DNA of 64,000 nucleotides. It comes from Paraburkholderia sacchari. GTDB taxonomy: Bacteria > Pseudomonadota > Gammaproteobacteria > Burkholderiales > Burkholderiaceae. Of this stretch, positions 7,681-16,797 are shown one piece after another. Below the pieces are notes generated by a model. That model ran no database searches. It was not told the origin of the DNA and was given only the letters and a program-made list of their open reading frames with translations. Every line of letters begins with the position of its first letter. Within the stretch, counting starts at the first letter, position 1. The position numbers were made by a program, and so were the translations under genes. The DNA lies in NCBI RefSeq assembly GCF_000785435.2, contig NZ_JTDB02000010.1, forward strand, positions 62,001 to 126,000, written 5' to 3'.

Positions 7681-9956
7681 GCCACCACGACGACGATTCC
7701 ATCGACGCGCCCATCGACGAACGCCGCCGGCATTTCATGATTTCCGGCGCGCTTTTCGTCGCGTTCAGCATGGTCAAGGGCGCGAACGTGCTCGCTCAGG
7801 AAGTCATCGCCGACGAAGGCGCGGCCGTGCACATTGCGAAGGAGACCCAGGCACTTGCCGGGAGCCTCAAAACCAACCCGCTGCTCGATGCGTGGATCAA
7901 GATCACGCCCGCCGGCAAGGTCACGGTCTTTACGGGCAAGGTCGAACTCGGCACGGGCGTGCGCACGGCGCTGCTTCAGGTCGCCGCCGAAGAGCTGAAC
8001 ATGGCGCCCTCGCTCATCACGTTCCTCACCGCCGACACGGGCGCCTCGCCCGACGAAGGCCTCACGGCGGGCAGCCACACCATGGCCGACAGCGGCAGTG
8101 CGCTGCTCAATGCCGCCGCGCAGGTGCGCGGCCTGCTGGTCGGCGCCGCCGCGAAGCACTTCAGCGTCGATGCGGGCACGCTCAGCGCGAGCGATGCCGT
8201 CATTCGCACGCAAGACGGCCGCACGATGCACTACAGCGAAGCCGTCGGCCTCGTGGACCTGCATCGCAACGCCACGCCCACTTCGCCGCTCAAGGACCCG
8301 AAGACGTTCCGCGTCATCGGCACGCCGTTGCCGCGCCTCGATATTCCGTCGAAGGTCACGGGCGGTGCGAGCTATGTGCAGGACATGCAGTTGCCGGGCA
8401 TGCTGCACGCACGCATTGTCATGCCGCCCGTGTACGACGCGAAACTCCTCACATTCGACGAAACCGCCATCGCGAAGATGCCCGGTGTCGTGAGGATCGT
8501 GCGCAACGGCAGCATGTTGGCCGTGGTGGCGCAAGGCGAATGGCAAGCGATTGCGGCGCAACGCGCCCTCGCGGCGAGTTGCCAATGGTCGCCGGGGCGC
8601 GCGCTGCCCGATCCGGCCACCGTGCATCGCGACCTCAAGCCGCTCTGCACGCAGCAGATCAAGATCGCGGATCACCATGCGCCCGCCGCGCCCGCCGTGA
8701 AAACGCTGGAAGCGCGCTTCATCAAGCGCTATTTGATGCACGGCTCGATCGGGCCTTCGTGCGCCGTCGCGCATCTCGACGCGGGCCAGCTCACCGTCTG
8801 GACCCATTCGCAAGGCGTTTATCCGCTGCGCGACGCGCTGGCCGAAATGCTTTCCATGCCGAAGGAAAGCGTGCGCTGCGTCCACACCGAAGGCTCCGGC
8901 TGCTATGGCCACAACGGCGCAGACGATGCCGCCGCGCATGCCGCGCTGATCGCCGCGGCCATGCCGGGGCATCCGGTGCGCGTGCAGTGGATGCGCGAAC
9001 AGGAACACACATGGGACCACTTCACGCCCGCGATGGTGACTGAGGTGAAGGCGTCGATCGACGCGAGCGGGCGCATCGTGGACTGGCAATACGCGCTCTG
9101 GAGCAGCTCGCACAACGAGCGCATCGTCAACGCCGGGCGGCTGCTGCCCGCGCGCATGCTGGAAAAGCCCTTTGTTTCCGCGCCTTCTACGCCGATGCTG
9201 CAACCCGAAGGCGGCGGCGACCGCAACGGCATCCCGCTCTACACGCTGCCGAACATCGAGGTGATGAACAACTTCTCGCCGACCATGCCGCTGCAGACTT
9301 CGGCAATGCGCTCGCTCGGCGCGCACACCAACGTGTTCTCGATCGAGAGCACCATGGACGATCTCGCGCATATGGCCGGTATCGATCCCGTCGAGTTCCG
9401 GCTGCGCCACATGGACGATGCGCGTGCGCGCGATGTGATCCAGCTTGCGGCGAAGCGGTTCGGCTGGCCGCGGCCGCCGCGCGCGCGCAGTCGCGGTGTG
9501 GGTTTCGCGTTCGCGAGGTACAAGAATTTGATGGCGTATGTGGCCATCGCCGTGGAAATCTCCGTCGAGCCCGAGACGGGTCTCGTGCGGCTGGAAGAGG
9601 CGCAAGTCGCCGTGGATTGCGGCCAGGTCGTGAATCCCGACGGCGTGCGCAACCAGATCGAAGGCGGCATCGTGCAATCGGCCAGTTGGACGCTGCACGA
9701 GGAACTGCGCTACGACACGAGCCGCATTCGCAGCTTCGACTGGGGAACGTACCCGATCCTGCGTTTCGATTCGGCGCCAAAGCGCATCGACGTGCACCTG
9801 ATCGACCGGCCCGGCGCACCGTTCCTCGGCACGGCGGAGGCCTCGATGGGGCCCGCTGCGGGCGCACTCGGCAATGCGATCTTCGACGCGACCGGCAAAC
9901 GGGTGCGCGAAATGCCGCTGGCGGGCGACACGCTGAGAAAACTCATCGAGGTATAG
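7677..9956 (+). CDS. molybdopterin-binding subunit, xanthine dehydrogenase/isoquinoline oxidoreductase family, Tat-exported (759 aa)
   Basis: Catalytic subunit carrying the Mo-molybdopterin cofactor; it hydroxylates an N-heterocycle or oxidises an aldehyde (substrate not determinable). A Tat-type leader is visible at the N-terminus (RRRHFMISGALFVAF, residues ~16-30), placing the holoenzyme in the periplasm, consistent with the cytochrome c partner. Domain landmarks are FTGKVELGTGVRT near residue 85 and the C-terminal TAEASMGPAAGALGNAI, which holds the conserved glutamate region. The start at 7677 is set by the ATGA overlap with the 2Fe-2S gene. No XdhC-type maturation gene is adjacent, so cofactor insertion would rely on a factor encoded elsewhere. 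Confidence 0.93.
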   Translation: MSHHDDDSIDAPIDERRRHFMISGALFVAFSMVKGANVLAQEVIADEGAAVHIAKETQALAGSLKTNPLLDAWIKITPAGKVTVFTGKVELGTGVRTALLQVAAEELNMAPSLITFLTADTGASPDEGLTAGSHTMADSGSALLNAAAQVRGLLVGAAAKHFSVDAGTLSASDAVIRTQDGRTMHYSEAVGLVDLHRNATPTSPLKDPKTFRVIGTPLPRLDIPSKVTGGASYVQDMQLPGMLHARIVMPPVYDAKLLTFDETAIAKMPGVVRIVRNGSMLAVVAQGEWQAIAAQRALAASCQWSPGRALPDPATVHRDLKPLCTQQIKIADHHAPAAPAVKTLEARFIKRYLMHGSIGPSCAVAHLDAGQLTVWTHSQGVYPLRDALAEMLSMPKESVRCVHTEGSGCYGHNGADDAAAHAALIAAAMPGHPVRVQWMREQEHTWDHFTPAMVTEVKASIDASGRIVDWQYALWSSSHNERIVNAGRLLPARMLEKPFVSAPSTPMLQPEGGGDRNGIPLYTLPNIEVMNNFSPTMPLQTSAMRSLGAHTNVFSIESTMDDLAHMAGIDPVEFRLRHMDDARARDVIQLAAKRFGWPRPPRARSRGVGFAFARYKNLMAYVAIAVEISVEPETGLVRLEEAQVAVDCGQVVNPDGVRNQIEGGIVQSASWTLHEELRYDTSRIRSFDWGTYPILRFDSAPKRIDVHLIDRPGAPFLGTAEASMGPAAGALGNAIFDATGKRVREMPLAGDTLRKLIEV

Positions 9957-10033
9957 CGCCCGGCGATATCGACGCCTTCCTCGATGGCGTGCCGCACACG
10001 CTCAAGCAGTGGCGGCACGAGCGGCGCAAGCAA

Positions 10034-10065
10034 CGATAAGCCGGCGTAATGCCGGCTTATCGTTT
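10034..10065. terminator. intrinsic terminator hairpin between convergent genes
   Basis: Perfect 12-bp stem CGATAAGCCGGC (10034-10045), loop GTAAT, GCCGGCTTATCG (10051-10062), followed by TTT. It sits between the convergent molybdenum-subunit and BON genes and could end transcription from both sides. Confidence 0.8.
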
Positions 10066-10084
10066 CGCTCAACCGCTTGGCCGC

Positions 10085-10480
10085 TTAGTTGCCGGGCGTG
10101 CGCACCGACAACCGGTTGACGACCTGGCTCACGCCTTCCACGTCTTGCGCATGCTGCTCCGCGACCGCGATCTGGGCGGTCTCAGGAACCGTTCCGGTGA
10201 GCGTGACCACGCCCGATTTCGCGAGCACGACGACGTTTGCCATCGGCACATCGCCTGCCTTCGTCACCGCCTTGCGCACGTTTGCGGCCAGTTTGCGATC
10301 GGCGGCTTTCGCGGCCTTGTGGGCCGCTTTGCGCGCCGCTTTCTCCTGTGCCGCGCCCGAAGTGGCGTTCGGCGCGTGCGTCGCGACGGGCGGCGAATAG
10401 GACGTTGCCGCATCGGCGGCCAGGGCGTGAACGCCCGTCAATGCGAGCGCGGCCAGCATCGGAATGAAACGTTGCTTCAT
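10085..10480 (-). CDS. BON-domain periplasmic protein (131 aa)
   Basis: Small exported protein with a Sec signal peptide (MKQRFIPMLAALALTGVHALA), an Ala/Lys-rich linker (~residues 42-70) and one BON domain (VRKAVTKAGDV...VVVLAKSGVVTLTGTVPE...VEGVSQVVNRLSV). BON domains are associated with membranes and envelope stress, as in OsmY. The start is fixed by the signal peptide and by ATGA overlap with the upstream HD-like gene (10477-10480), so the two are probably translated together. The precise role is unknown. Confidence 0.85.
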   Translation of the reverse strand: MKQRFIPMLAALALTGVHALAADAATSYSPPVATHAPNATSGAAQEKAARKAAHKAAKAADRKLAANVRKAVTKAGDVPMANVVVLAKSGVVTLTGTVPETAQIAVAEQHAQDVEGVSQVVNRLSVRTPGN

Positions 10481-11175
10481 CGTTTTAGTCTTCTTGAGTG
10501 GGAAAGTAAGTTCTTGTCCGGCTGAGTCCAGCGCGAGCCCAGAATGAGCCCGCAAAAATTCAGCCGGCAGTAGTCGGGATCGATGCGGGCAAGAATGTCC
10601 GCGCTCCACGTGCCGCTCGTCGTGTGCGGGCGATGGGCGACGCCTCTGCCGATCGCCCGGATCACGTCTTCGCAGAACGTGGCTTCGCGCGGATAGGCCG
10701 CCAGAATGGCCCCGCGCTCGGCACGCGTATAGGCGTCGTAATGCTCGCCGACGAGATCGGTCCACGCCGCTTGCGCCAGCAGACGCGCGAGCGGCGAAAC
10801 ATGCTCCGGAATGCCCGGCGTGGTGTGCAGGGCGATTGCCCGCCACACGTCCTCCGCCACGCGGGGGGACACGCGCGCGAGCAGCGCGCGCGCCGCATCG
10901 GCGCTGTCCACCTCGTAGCGCAGCTTCGAGTGTGCATAGGCCGGGCTCAGGCCCATATTCGCGTACATCGCGCTCACGTAGAGTGTTTCCGCGTCACAGG
11001 CTTCACGCGCGCGACGCGCGGCGAGCGCGGCGAACACGAACACGCGATGCGCGTGTCCGATCAGCACGGGATCGAGCGCCGCGCACGCGTTCTCGAAAGC
11101 GAGAGCCGCGAGCGCGGTGCGCGGAATAAGCACGCCCGCCACTTCGTCCGGAGTTGCTGCTGGTTCAGGCTTCAT
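10477..11175 (-). CDS. HD-superfamily (cyanamide-hydratase-like) protein with a degenerate HD site (232 aa)
   Basis: Helical protein resembling the cyanamide hydratase/HD-domain group (LIGHAHRVFVFAALAAR, then DAETLYVSAMYANMGLSPAY, and the C-terminal LNFCGLILGSRWTQ). In active members the second segment contains a His-Asp metal-binding pair before 'LGL'; here the position reads Ala-Asn (MYANMGL), so metal-dependent hydrolysis is doubtful. The start at 11175 (MKPEPAATPDE) is chosen over an upstream extension that lacks similarity. It is transcribed with the BON gene, 32 bp downstream of the hydrolase stop. Confidence 0.72.
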   Translation of the reverse strand: MKPEPAATPDEVAGVLIPRTALAALAFENACAALDPVLIGHAHRVFVFAALAARRAREACDAETLYVSAMYANMGLSPAYAHSKLRYEVDSADAARALLARVSPRVAEDVWRAIALHTTPGIPEHVSPLARLLAQAAWTDLVGEHYDAYTRAERGAILAAYPREATFCEDVIRAIGRGVAHRPHTTSGTWSADILARIDPDYCRLNFCGLILGSRWTQPDKNLLSHSRRLKR

Positions 11176-11207
11176 GACGCGCTCCGTGCTTACGCCGGCA
11201 ATCGGCC

Positions 11208-12191
11208 TTACGCCTTCAGGAACGCCAGCAGATCCGCATTCACTTCGGCAACGTGCGTGCTGCACATGCCATGCGGCGCGCCGGGATACACCTTGAGCGT
11301 AGCGTGCTTGACGAGCTTCGCCGAGAGGCGCGCCGAATCGTCGATCGGCACGATCTGGTCATCGTCGCCGTGCAAAATGAGCGTCGGCATGTCCATCTTC
11401 TTCAGGTCTTCCGTGTAGTCGACCTCGGAGAACTGCTTGATGCACTCGTACTGGCCTTTGATCGAGCCCTGCATGCCCTGCCGCCAGAAGTCCTGAACGA
11501 GACCCTGCGAAACCTTCGCGTTCGGGCGGTTAAAGCCATAGAACGGCGTTGCGAGGTCGAGATAGAACTGCGAGCGGTTGGCCGCCACGCCGTCGCGAAT
11601 GCCGTCGAACACGGACATCGGCAGGCCGCCGGGGTTGGTCGCCGACTTGACCATCTGCGGCGGCACGGCGCCGATCAGCACCGCCTTTGCCACCCGCTTC
11701 GAGCCATGCCTGCCGATGTAGTGCGCCACCTCGCCGCCGCCCGTCGAGTGGCCGACGAGCATGGCGTTGCGCACGTCGAGCGCGTCGAGCACAGCGGCCA
11801 GATCGTCTGCATAGATATCCATATCGTTTCCGGCGGACGGCTGGCCCGAGCGCCCGTGGCCGCGACGGTCGTGCGCGATCACGCGATAGCCCTGGTTCAC
11901 GAGAAAGAGCATTTGCGCATCCCACGCATCCGCCGAAAGCGGCCAGCCGTGCGAGAAGACCACCGGGATGCCCGTGCCCCAGTCCTTGAAAAAGATCTCG
12001 GTGCCGTCTTTCGCCTTCACGAAGCTGCCGTGGCGCTGATGCTCGCCGCCGCCGTGCGCGGCCGTGCCGCCGGCGGCCGACGCCGCCGAGGGCAGACCCG
12101 ACATGGCGAGCGCCCCGGCCACGCCTGCGCTGGCCGAAAGCATTCTGCGTCGCGTGGGCGACGGCGCATCCGCGTTTTCTTGCAAGGTCAT
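11208..12191 (-). CDS. Tat-exported alpha/beta hydrolase, non-haem chloroperoxidase type (327 aa)
   Basis: Serine hydrolase of the bacterial haloperoxidase/arylesterase group. A twin-arginine leader is clear (TRRRMLSASAGVAGALAMSG, residues ~13-32). The catalytic fold shows the oxyanion HGWPLSADAWD, nucleophile elbow VGHSTGGG, acid region HGDDDQIVP and the C-terminal PHGMCSTH with the catalytic histidine. The start at 12191 places the Tat motif near the N-terminus; the frame continues upstream but without a sensible leader. It is divergent from the AraC gene at 12486, which may regulate it. A C-terminal fragment of a related hydrolase lies at 34760. Confidence 0.9.
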   Translation of the reverse strand: MTLQENADAPSPTRRRMLSASAGVAGALAMSGLPSAASAAGGTAAHGGGEHQRHGSFVKAKDGTEIFFKDWGTGIPVVFSHGWPLSADAWDAQMLFLVNQGYRVIAHDRRGHGRSGQPSAGNDMDIYADDLAAVLDALDVRNAMLVGHSTGGGEVAHYIGRHGSKRVAKAVLIGAVPPQMVKSATNPGGLPMSVFDGIRDGVAANRSQFYLDLATPFYGFNRPNAKVSQGLVQDFWRQGMQGSIKGQYECIKQFSEVDYTEDLKKMDMPTLILHGDDDQIVPIDDSARLSAKLVKHATLKVYPGAPHGMCSTHVAEVNADLLAFLKA

Positions 12192-12485
12192 CGTTATTCT
12201 CCGTCGTTGCCGACCCATACGCGGGGTGGCGCGTGATGAGTCTGCGTGTTGCTGTTGTCCACGATGCAAAGAGGCTACGCCCCGCATCGGGAAAAGAGCT
12301 TAGCGACGCCAAATTAAAAGGTCCTTTTCCGGTGCTTAAATATGCTTAATGGCCGATTCAGACGCCGGCCGCGCGCGAGTTCGGCGCTGCGCCCCGCACG
12401 GCCAGCGCGCGCTTGCGTTCTGCGCCATAATTACGACGCATTACAATGACATTGCCGGGCATATCAATGCGTACGGATCACACCG

Positions 12486-13391
12486 ATGATTTCATCACCG
12501 TTCATGCCGAATAGCTCAACCGGTTCGAAAGACTCGCTCGGGTGCGTGAGCACCAATCTGCGCCGGGACGTGCAAGTCGCGACCGGCGGCATCACGTTCT
12601 TTCGCAAGTGCATGGACACGCCGGAGCTGGAACGCATTGCGATGCCCGGATGCGAGCGTGGCTTTCTCGTGGGCGTCTCGTTGCGAAGCGGTCACCGGCG
12701 CAAGATTTTCCGCGCAGCGCAGACAATCGATCGCCGCTTTGGCGACAACTCGATTTATATCCGCGACTTTTCCGAGCATTACCGCGCGGATCTATACGGC
12801 AATTTCGACTTTCTGCTGGTCGAGTTGTCTCACGCTTTCCTGAATCACCTGGCCGACGAGCATAACGTACCTCCCGTGCAGGGGCTAACTTGCGCACTCG
12901 AGCAGGAAGACGCCGTGCTCGGCCATCTCGCGCGTGCGCTTGCCGCCAGCCTCGAAACATCCGGCCCGGTCAACACGCTGCTCATCGAGCAGATCGGCGT
13001 TGCCATCGGCACGCATCTCGCGCGGCAATACGGCAATCTGCGGGCCGCCGACGAACGCGTCAAGGGTGCGCTGTCGCGCGCCTGCGCGGCCCGCGCGAAG
13101 GAGATGCTGCTCGAGTGTTCCCGCGACGGCCTCTCGATTGCCGATGTCGCGCGCGAATGCGGCCTGTCACGCGGCTATTTCATTCGCGCATTCGCGAAGG
13201 AAACGGGGCAAACGCCGTATCAATGGGTCCTCGAAAAGCGCACGGAGCAGGCGCGAGGCCTCATGGACGCCACGGACATGACGCTTTCGGAAATCGCGGC
13301 ATCCTGCGGCTTCGCGGATCAAAGCCACTTGAGCCGCGTCTTTCTCAGGATCGTCGGCGTGCCGCCGGGCGCGTGGCGCCGCCGGGCGTGA
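12486..13391 (+). CDS. AraC-family transcriptional regulator (301 aa)
   Basis: Regulator with a poorly conserved N-terminal sensor domain and a C-terminal AraC double helix-turn-helix (LSIADVARECGLSRGYFIRAF and MTLSEIAASCGFADQSHLSRVF). It is divergent from the Tat hydrolase with 294 bp between starts; this interval contains AT-rich stretches (12310-12350) suited to promoters. The 3' end converges on, and slightly overlaps the open tail of, the broken monooxygenase. Hydrolase control is inferred from layout only. Confidence 0.9.
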   Translation: MISSPFMPNSSTGSKDSLGCVSTNLRRDVQVATGGITFFRKCMDTPELERIAMPGCERGFLVGVSLRSGHRRKIFRAAQTIDRRFGDNSIYIRDFSEHYRADLYGNFDFLLVELSHAFLNHLADEHNVPPVQGLTCALEQEDAVLGHLARALAASLETSGPVNTLLIEQIGVAIGTHLARQYGNLRAADERVKGALSRACAARAKEMLLECSRDGLSIADVARECGLSRGYFIRAFAKETGQTPYQWVLEKRTEQARGLMDATDMTLSEIAASCGFADQSHLSRVFLRIVGVPPGAWRRRA

Positions 13392-13435
13392 TGCGGCTTC
13401 AGGCGCGCATCATGACATCGTGTGCACGCTGAGGT

Positions 13436-13756
13436 CCTCAAGGTGTTGTACAGCACGCTCCAGGCGGTCTGCGCCTGCGGCATACGCTGGCGCAACAGCA
13501 CCGCGCCGCTCGCGTCGAGATACTGCCGGTCCCGCGAGGGCACGCCAAGCTGCGGTGCGTGTGCGATACCGGCGAACCGGAATGCCTCGAGCAAATCGGG
13601 CTGCATGACGAGGCCGCCGCCACGGCTGTCAAGTTCGCTGATCGAGCGCTCGTACACATCGACCGTCCAGCCGACGGCCCGCAAAGACGCAGCGGTGAAA
13701 AGCCCGCCCAGCGAACCGCCAATGATCACTGCGCGACGCGATGTTTGATCAGTCAT
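13436..13756 (-). pseudogene. 5' remnant of an FAD-dependent (PHBH-type) monooxygenase
   Basis: The first ~107 residues are a normal start of an FAD monooxygenase: dinucleotide motif IIGGSLGGLFTA, then VYERSISELDSRGGGLVMQ and AQTAWSVLYNTLR. After YNTLR similarity stops, and the frame runs on into unrelated sequence antisense to the AraC 3' end, to a stop at 13319. Functional family members are ~370-400 aa, so about three quarters is missing. The gene was probably cut by a deletion that fused it to the AraC 3' flank. Confidence 0.8.
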
Positions 13757-14030
13757 GTCGTTGCTCCTTCAGTTCGGCCCCGAGGCCACGTCGACAGAGT
13801 AGGCATGACGGACGCCATCCGGAATCCAGGCTGAACGCAACATGGCATTGCGTGCCCTGCAAACTCGCCCCCTCCTCCCTACGCACGCTCGATCTCGAAG
13901 CGCATCGCCCGCCGTTCCGATGGCTTGCGTCCCGCGCAAAACTGCTTAGCGCATGAGACGGATTCTCCGTGGTCGCCATCGCCGATAAGGTTGCGGACAT
14001 CCCGCTCCCTTTTCCTGCACGGAGATTTCA

Positions 14031-15155
14031 ATGTCTGACGCTCTCTTTGAACCGATCCGCCTCGGCCGCCATACACTCGCCCATCGCGTCGCCATGGCGC
14101 CGCTCACGCGTTCGCGCGCGGGCCAGCCGGGCAATGTGCCGACGCCCATGAACGCCGAGTATTACCGGCAACGCGCGGCGGCGGCGCTGATCGTCACCGA
14201 GGCCACGCAAATATCGCAGCAGGGGCAAGGCTATGCCTGGACGCCCGGCATTCATAGCCCCGGGCAAATCGAGGGATGGCGCGCCGTAAGCGAGGCTGTC
14301 CATGCCGAAGGCGGCAAGATCTTCCTGCAGCTCTGGCACGTGGGGCGCGTCTCGCACCCGGTCTTCCAGCCGGACGCAGGTTTGCCTGTCGCTCCCACTG
14401 CGATGCCCGTGCCGGGCAAGACGTTTATCGTCGACAGCAATGGCAACGGCGTCTGGGCCGATGTTCCGGTGCCCCAGGCATTGACCATCGAAGGGATCGC
14501 GCAGATCGTGCAGGACTTTCGCGTCGCCGCGCGCCACGCCATGCAAGCCGGTATGGACGGAGTCGAGATTCATGCCGGCAACGGCTACCTGATCGACCAG
14601 TTCATCAATAGCAACAGCAATCGCCGCACCGACGCCTATGGCGGCAGCATCGAGAACCGCACGCGTCTGCTCTTCGAAGTCGTCGATGCGGTCAGCGCCG
14701 AAGTGGGCGCAGTCAACGTCGGCGTGCGACTCACGCCCATGGGCCGCTTCATGGGCATGGGCGACGACACGCCCGAGGCCACCTTCGGGCATATCGCCGA
14801 GCACCTGAACGAGCGGAATCTGGCGTATCTGCACCTCGTCGAGCCCGCTATCGTCGGCACGGTGAAGGACGAAAAGTACGATCCCCGCTGGGACGCCATC
14901 ATCCAGCTCATGCGGCAGCGATTCAACGGCGTATTGATGCTCGCGGGCGGGTACACGCTGGAAACCGCGATAAAGGCGATCGAAAGCGGCCGCGCCGATC
15001 TCATCGCGTTCGGCCGTCCTTTCATTGCCAATCCGGACCTCCCCGCTCGTTTGCGCGGCGCCCTGCCCCTGAACGAGGCCGACCCGAGCACGTTCTTCGG
15101 CGGCGACGCGAGCGGCTATATTGACTATCCGGCCTTCGCGCGCGCATCGGACTGA
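14031..15155 (+). CDS. nemA: Old Yellow Enzyme family alkene reductase, NemA-like (374 aa)
   Basis: FMN-dependent NAD(P)H reductase of activated C=C bonds (enones, maleimides, nitro compounds). The family start is seen in LFEPIRLGRHTLAHRVAMAPLTRSRA, the active-site His/Asn pair in GVEIHAGNGYLIDQF, followed by YGGSIENRTRLLFE, and the FMN-phosphate loop AFGRPFIANPDLP near the C-terminus. The length of 374 aa is normal. It is preceded by the monooxygenase remnant on the opposite strand and followed by the DUF3331 gene. The substrate is unknown. Confidence 0.93.
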   Translation: MSDALFEPIRLGRHTLAHRVAMAPLTRSRAGQPGNVPTPMNAEYYRQRAAAALIVTEATQISQQGQGYAWTPGIHSPGQIEGWRAVSEAVHAEGGKIFLQLWHVGRVSHPVFQPDAGLPVAPTAMPVPGKTFIVDSNGNGVWADVPVPQALTIEGIAQIVQDFRVAARHAMQAGMDGVEIHAGNGYLIDQFINSNSNRRTDAYGGSIENRTRLLFEVVDAVSAEVGAVNVGVRLTPMGRFMGMGDDTPEATFGHIAEHLNERNLAYLHLVEPAIVGTVKDEKYDPRWDAIIQLMRQRFNGVLMLAGGYTLETAIKAIESGRADLIAFGRPFIANPDLPARLRGALPLNEADPSTFFGGDASGYIDYPAFARASD

Positions 15156-15414
15156 CTGCATGCACGCGGGGCCGCCGGGGCTGCCGCCCGCCTGCGCAAA
15201 CCGAGTCCCGCCGAGCTTCGCGCCGTGCATACCGCGCCATCGAGATTTCAGGAGATTTCATCCGCCGGCTAAGGACCTTTCAGCTGCCACGATTCACAAT
15301 GGAATCTCCCGCGCGGCCTCGATGCGATGTCCTCCCGCGCGACGCCCGCAACGGCAACGTGCCCACGCCGGCGAGCCAGGACCCGATCGCATGCATGCGC
15401 AATGGAGCTGCCCA

Positions 15415-15873
15415 ATGGAACCCTATGCAAACGACGAACCGTGGAAACAGACCATCCTCTTGCTCGAGCGCGCTTCGCGCTCGAGCGCGGACGCCGAAGC
15501 GGATCAGGAAGGCGTGAAGCGCAAGGCAACTCGCGCATGTTCGCCGCAGCGTGCGTCGCGATCGGCATCCCATACCGTCTTTTCAGGCCGCATCCGCGTG
15601 CTCGAGCGCCTTTCGAGCACGGTCGTCTCGCTTTGCTGGCATGACGCCACGTTCGGCCATTACGCAGATCAGATCTGGAAGCGCACCCACTCGCGCCGCA
15701 AAACGGTCTGCACTGTAACGGGCAGGACCGTGAACCGCGGCGACGCCGTCTACCGCCCTTATCGGCGCGGCACGTGGCCGGCCAATGCCAACCACTCGAT
15801 TCTCGCCTGCGTACTGGAGGCTTCCGAAGGACTCGATATTCGCTTGTACTCGGGCCTCGGATACGGGCACTAG
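15415..15873 (+). CDS. DUF3331-domain protein (152 aa)
   Basis: Small protein with the DUF3331 pattern: VLERLSSTVVSLCWHDATFGHY, then CTVTGRTVNRGDAVYRP and PANANHSILACVL. The domain (residues ~60-145) is preceded by a polar, low-complexity N-terminus. The start at 15415 is chosen because a GGAG lies 7 nt upstream; the frame is open another ~300 nt upstream. I know DUF3331 proteins mainly from Burkholderia and relatives; their function is unknown. The LysR gene follows 21 bp later in the same direction and may be co-transcribed. Confidence 0.75.
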   Translation: MEPYANDEPWKQTILLLERASRSSADAEADQEGVKRKATRACSPQRASRSASHTVFSGRIRVLERLSSTVVSLCWHDATFGHYADQIWKRTHSRRKTVCTVTGRTVNRGDAVYRPYRRGTWPANANHSILACVLEASEGLDIRLYSGLGYGH

Positions 15874-15894
15874 CGCTGCACCGGAGGCCAGGCG

Positions 15895-16797
15895 ATGGAC
15901 AAACTTCAGGCGCTACGCGCTTTCGTCGCAGTGGCACAGAGCGGCGGGTTTTCGAGCGCGGCGCGCAAGCTCGACCTCGCGACCTCGTCTGTCACGCGCG
16001 CGCTCGACGCGCTGGAAGCATCGCTCGGCACCGCGCTGCTCAACAGAACGACGCGCCAGGTCACGCTGTCCGATGCGGGCAAAGCGTACTACCTGCGCGC
16101 GCAGCGCATTCTCGAAGACATCGCCGAAGCCGACGCCGCCGTCACGGATCGCGGCGATGAGGCCTCCGGTCCGCTGCGGGTATCGGTGCCGGTGGAGTTT
16201 GCCCGCCAGTGCATCAGTCCGCACCTCGGCGCGTTCCTTTCGCGCTATCCCAGGATCGACCTCGACATCACGCTGACCGACACGGTTGCCGACCTGGTTT
16301 CCGAGCGCATCGACCTCGCAATCCGGCTGGGCACGCCGCCGCCGGACGCCGCCGTGATCAGCCGGCACATCGGCAACTTCAGCCGGTACGTCGTGGCGAG
16401 CCGTGCTTATCTGCACGCATTCGGCGCGCCGGCGCAACCCGAGGAACTGACCGCGCATCAAACCCTGCGCTTTTCCTATGGCGCCGAGCGGCAGGTCTGG
16501 GCATTTTCCAGGGATGGCGTGCAGTCCGAAGTCGTGGTCACGGGCAGACTGAAGAGCAACAACTCGGACATTCTTCGCGAAGCGGCGCTAAGCGGCGCCG
16601 GTATCGCGCTGCTGCCAAGCTGGCTCGTGGCCGGCGACGTGCAAAACGAACGCCTGACGCGGTTGTTCGAAAGTTACGAGGTCAATCCGAACAACGCCCG
16701 GTCCGCGGTCACCGCGCTTTATCTGCCGAACCAGCGTGGATCGAGACGTATCCGCGCCTTCATCGAGCTTGTCAGCGAGGCGGCCAACTTGCAGTGA
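15895..16797 (+). CDS. LysR-family transcriptional regulator (300 aa)
   Basis: Typical LysR regulator: N-terminal HTH (MDKLQALRAFVAVAQSGGF; LDLATSSVTRALDALEASLG) and a C-terminal substrate-binding-like domain (GPLRVSVPVEFARQCISPHL). A strong GGAGG lies about 8 nt before the ATG. It is a paralogue in style of the LysR at 3469 (both have the LATSSVTR recognition region). It lies downstream of and in line with the DUF3331 gene rather than divergent, so its target is not obvious; the OYE gene is the closest enzyme. Confidence 0.93.
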   Translation: MDKLQALRAFVAVAQSGGFSSAARKLDLATSSVTRALDALEASLGTALLNRTTRQVTLSDAGKAYYLRAQRILEDIAEADAAVTDRGDEASGPLRVSVPVEFARQCISPHLGAFLSRYPRIDLDITLTDTVADLVSERIDLAIRLGTPPPDAAVISRHIGNFSRYVVASRAYLHAFGAPAQPEELTAHQTLRFSYGAERQVWAFSRDGVQSEVVVTGRLKSNNSDILREAALSGAGIALLPSWLVAGDVQNERLTRLFESYEVNPNNARSAVTALYLPNQRGSRRIRAFIELVSEAANLQ

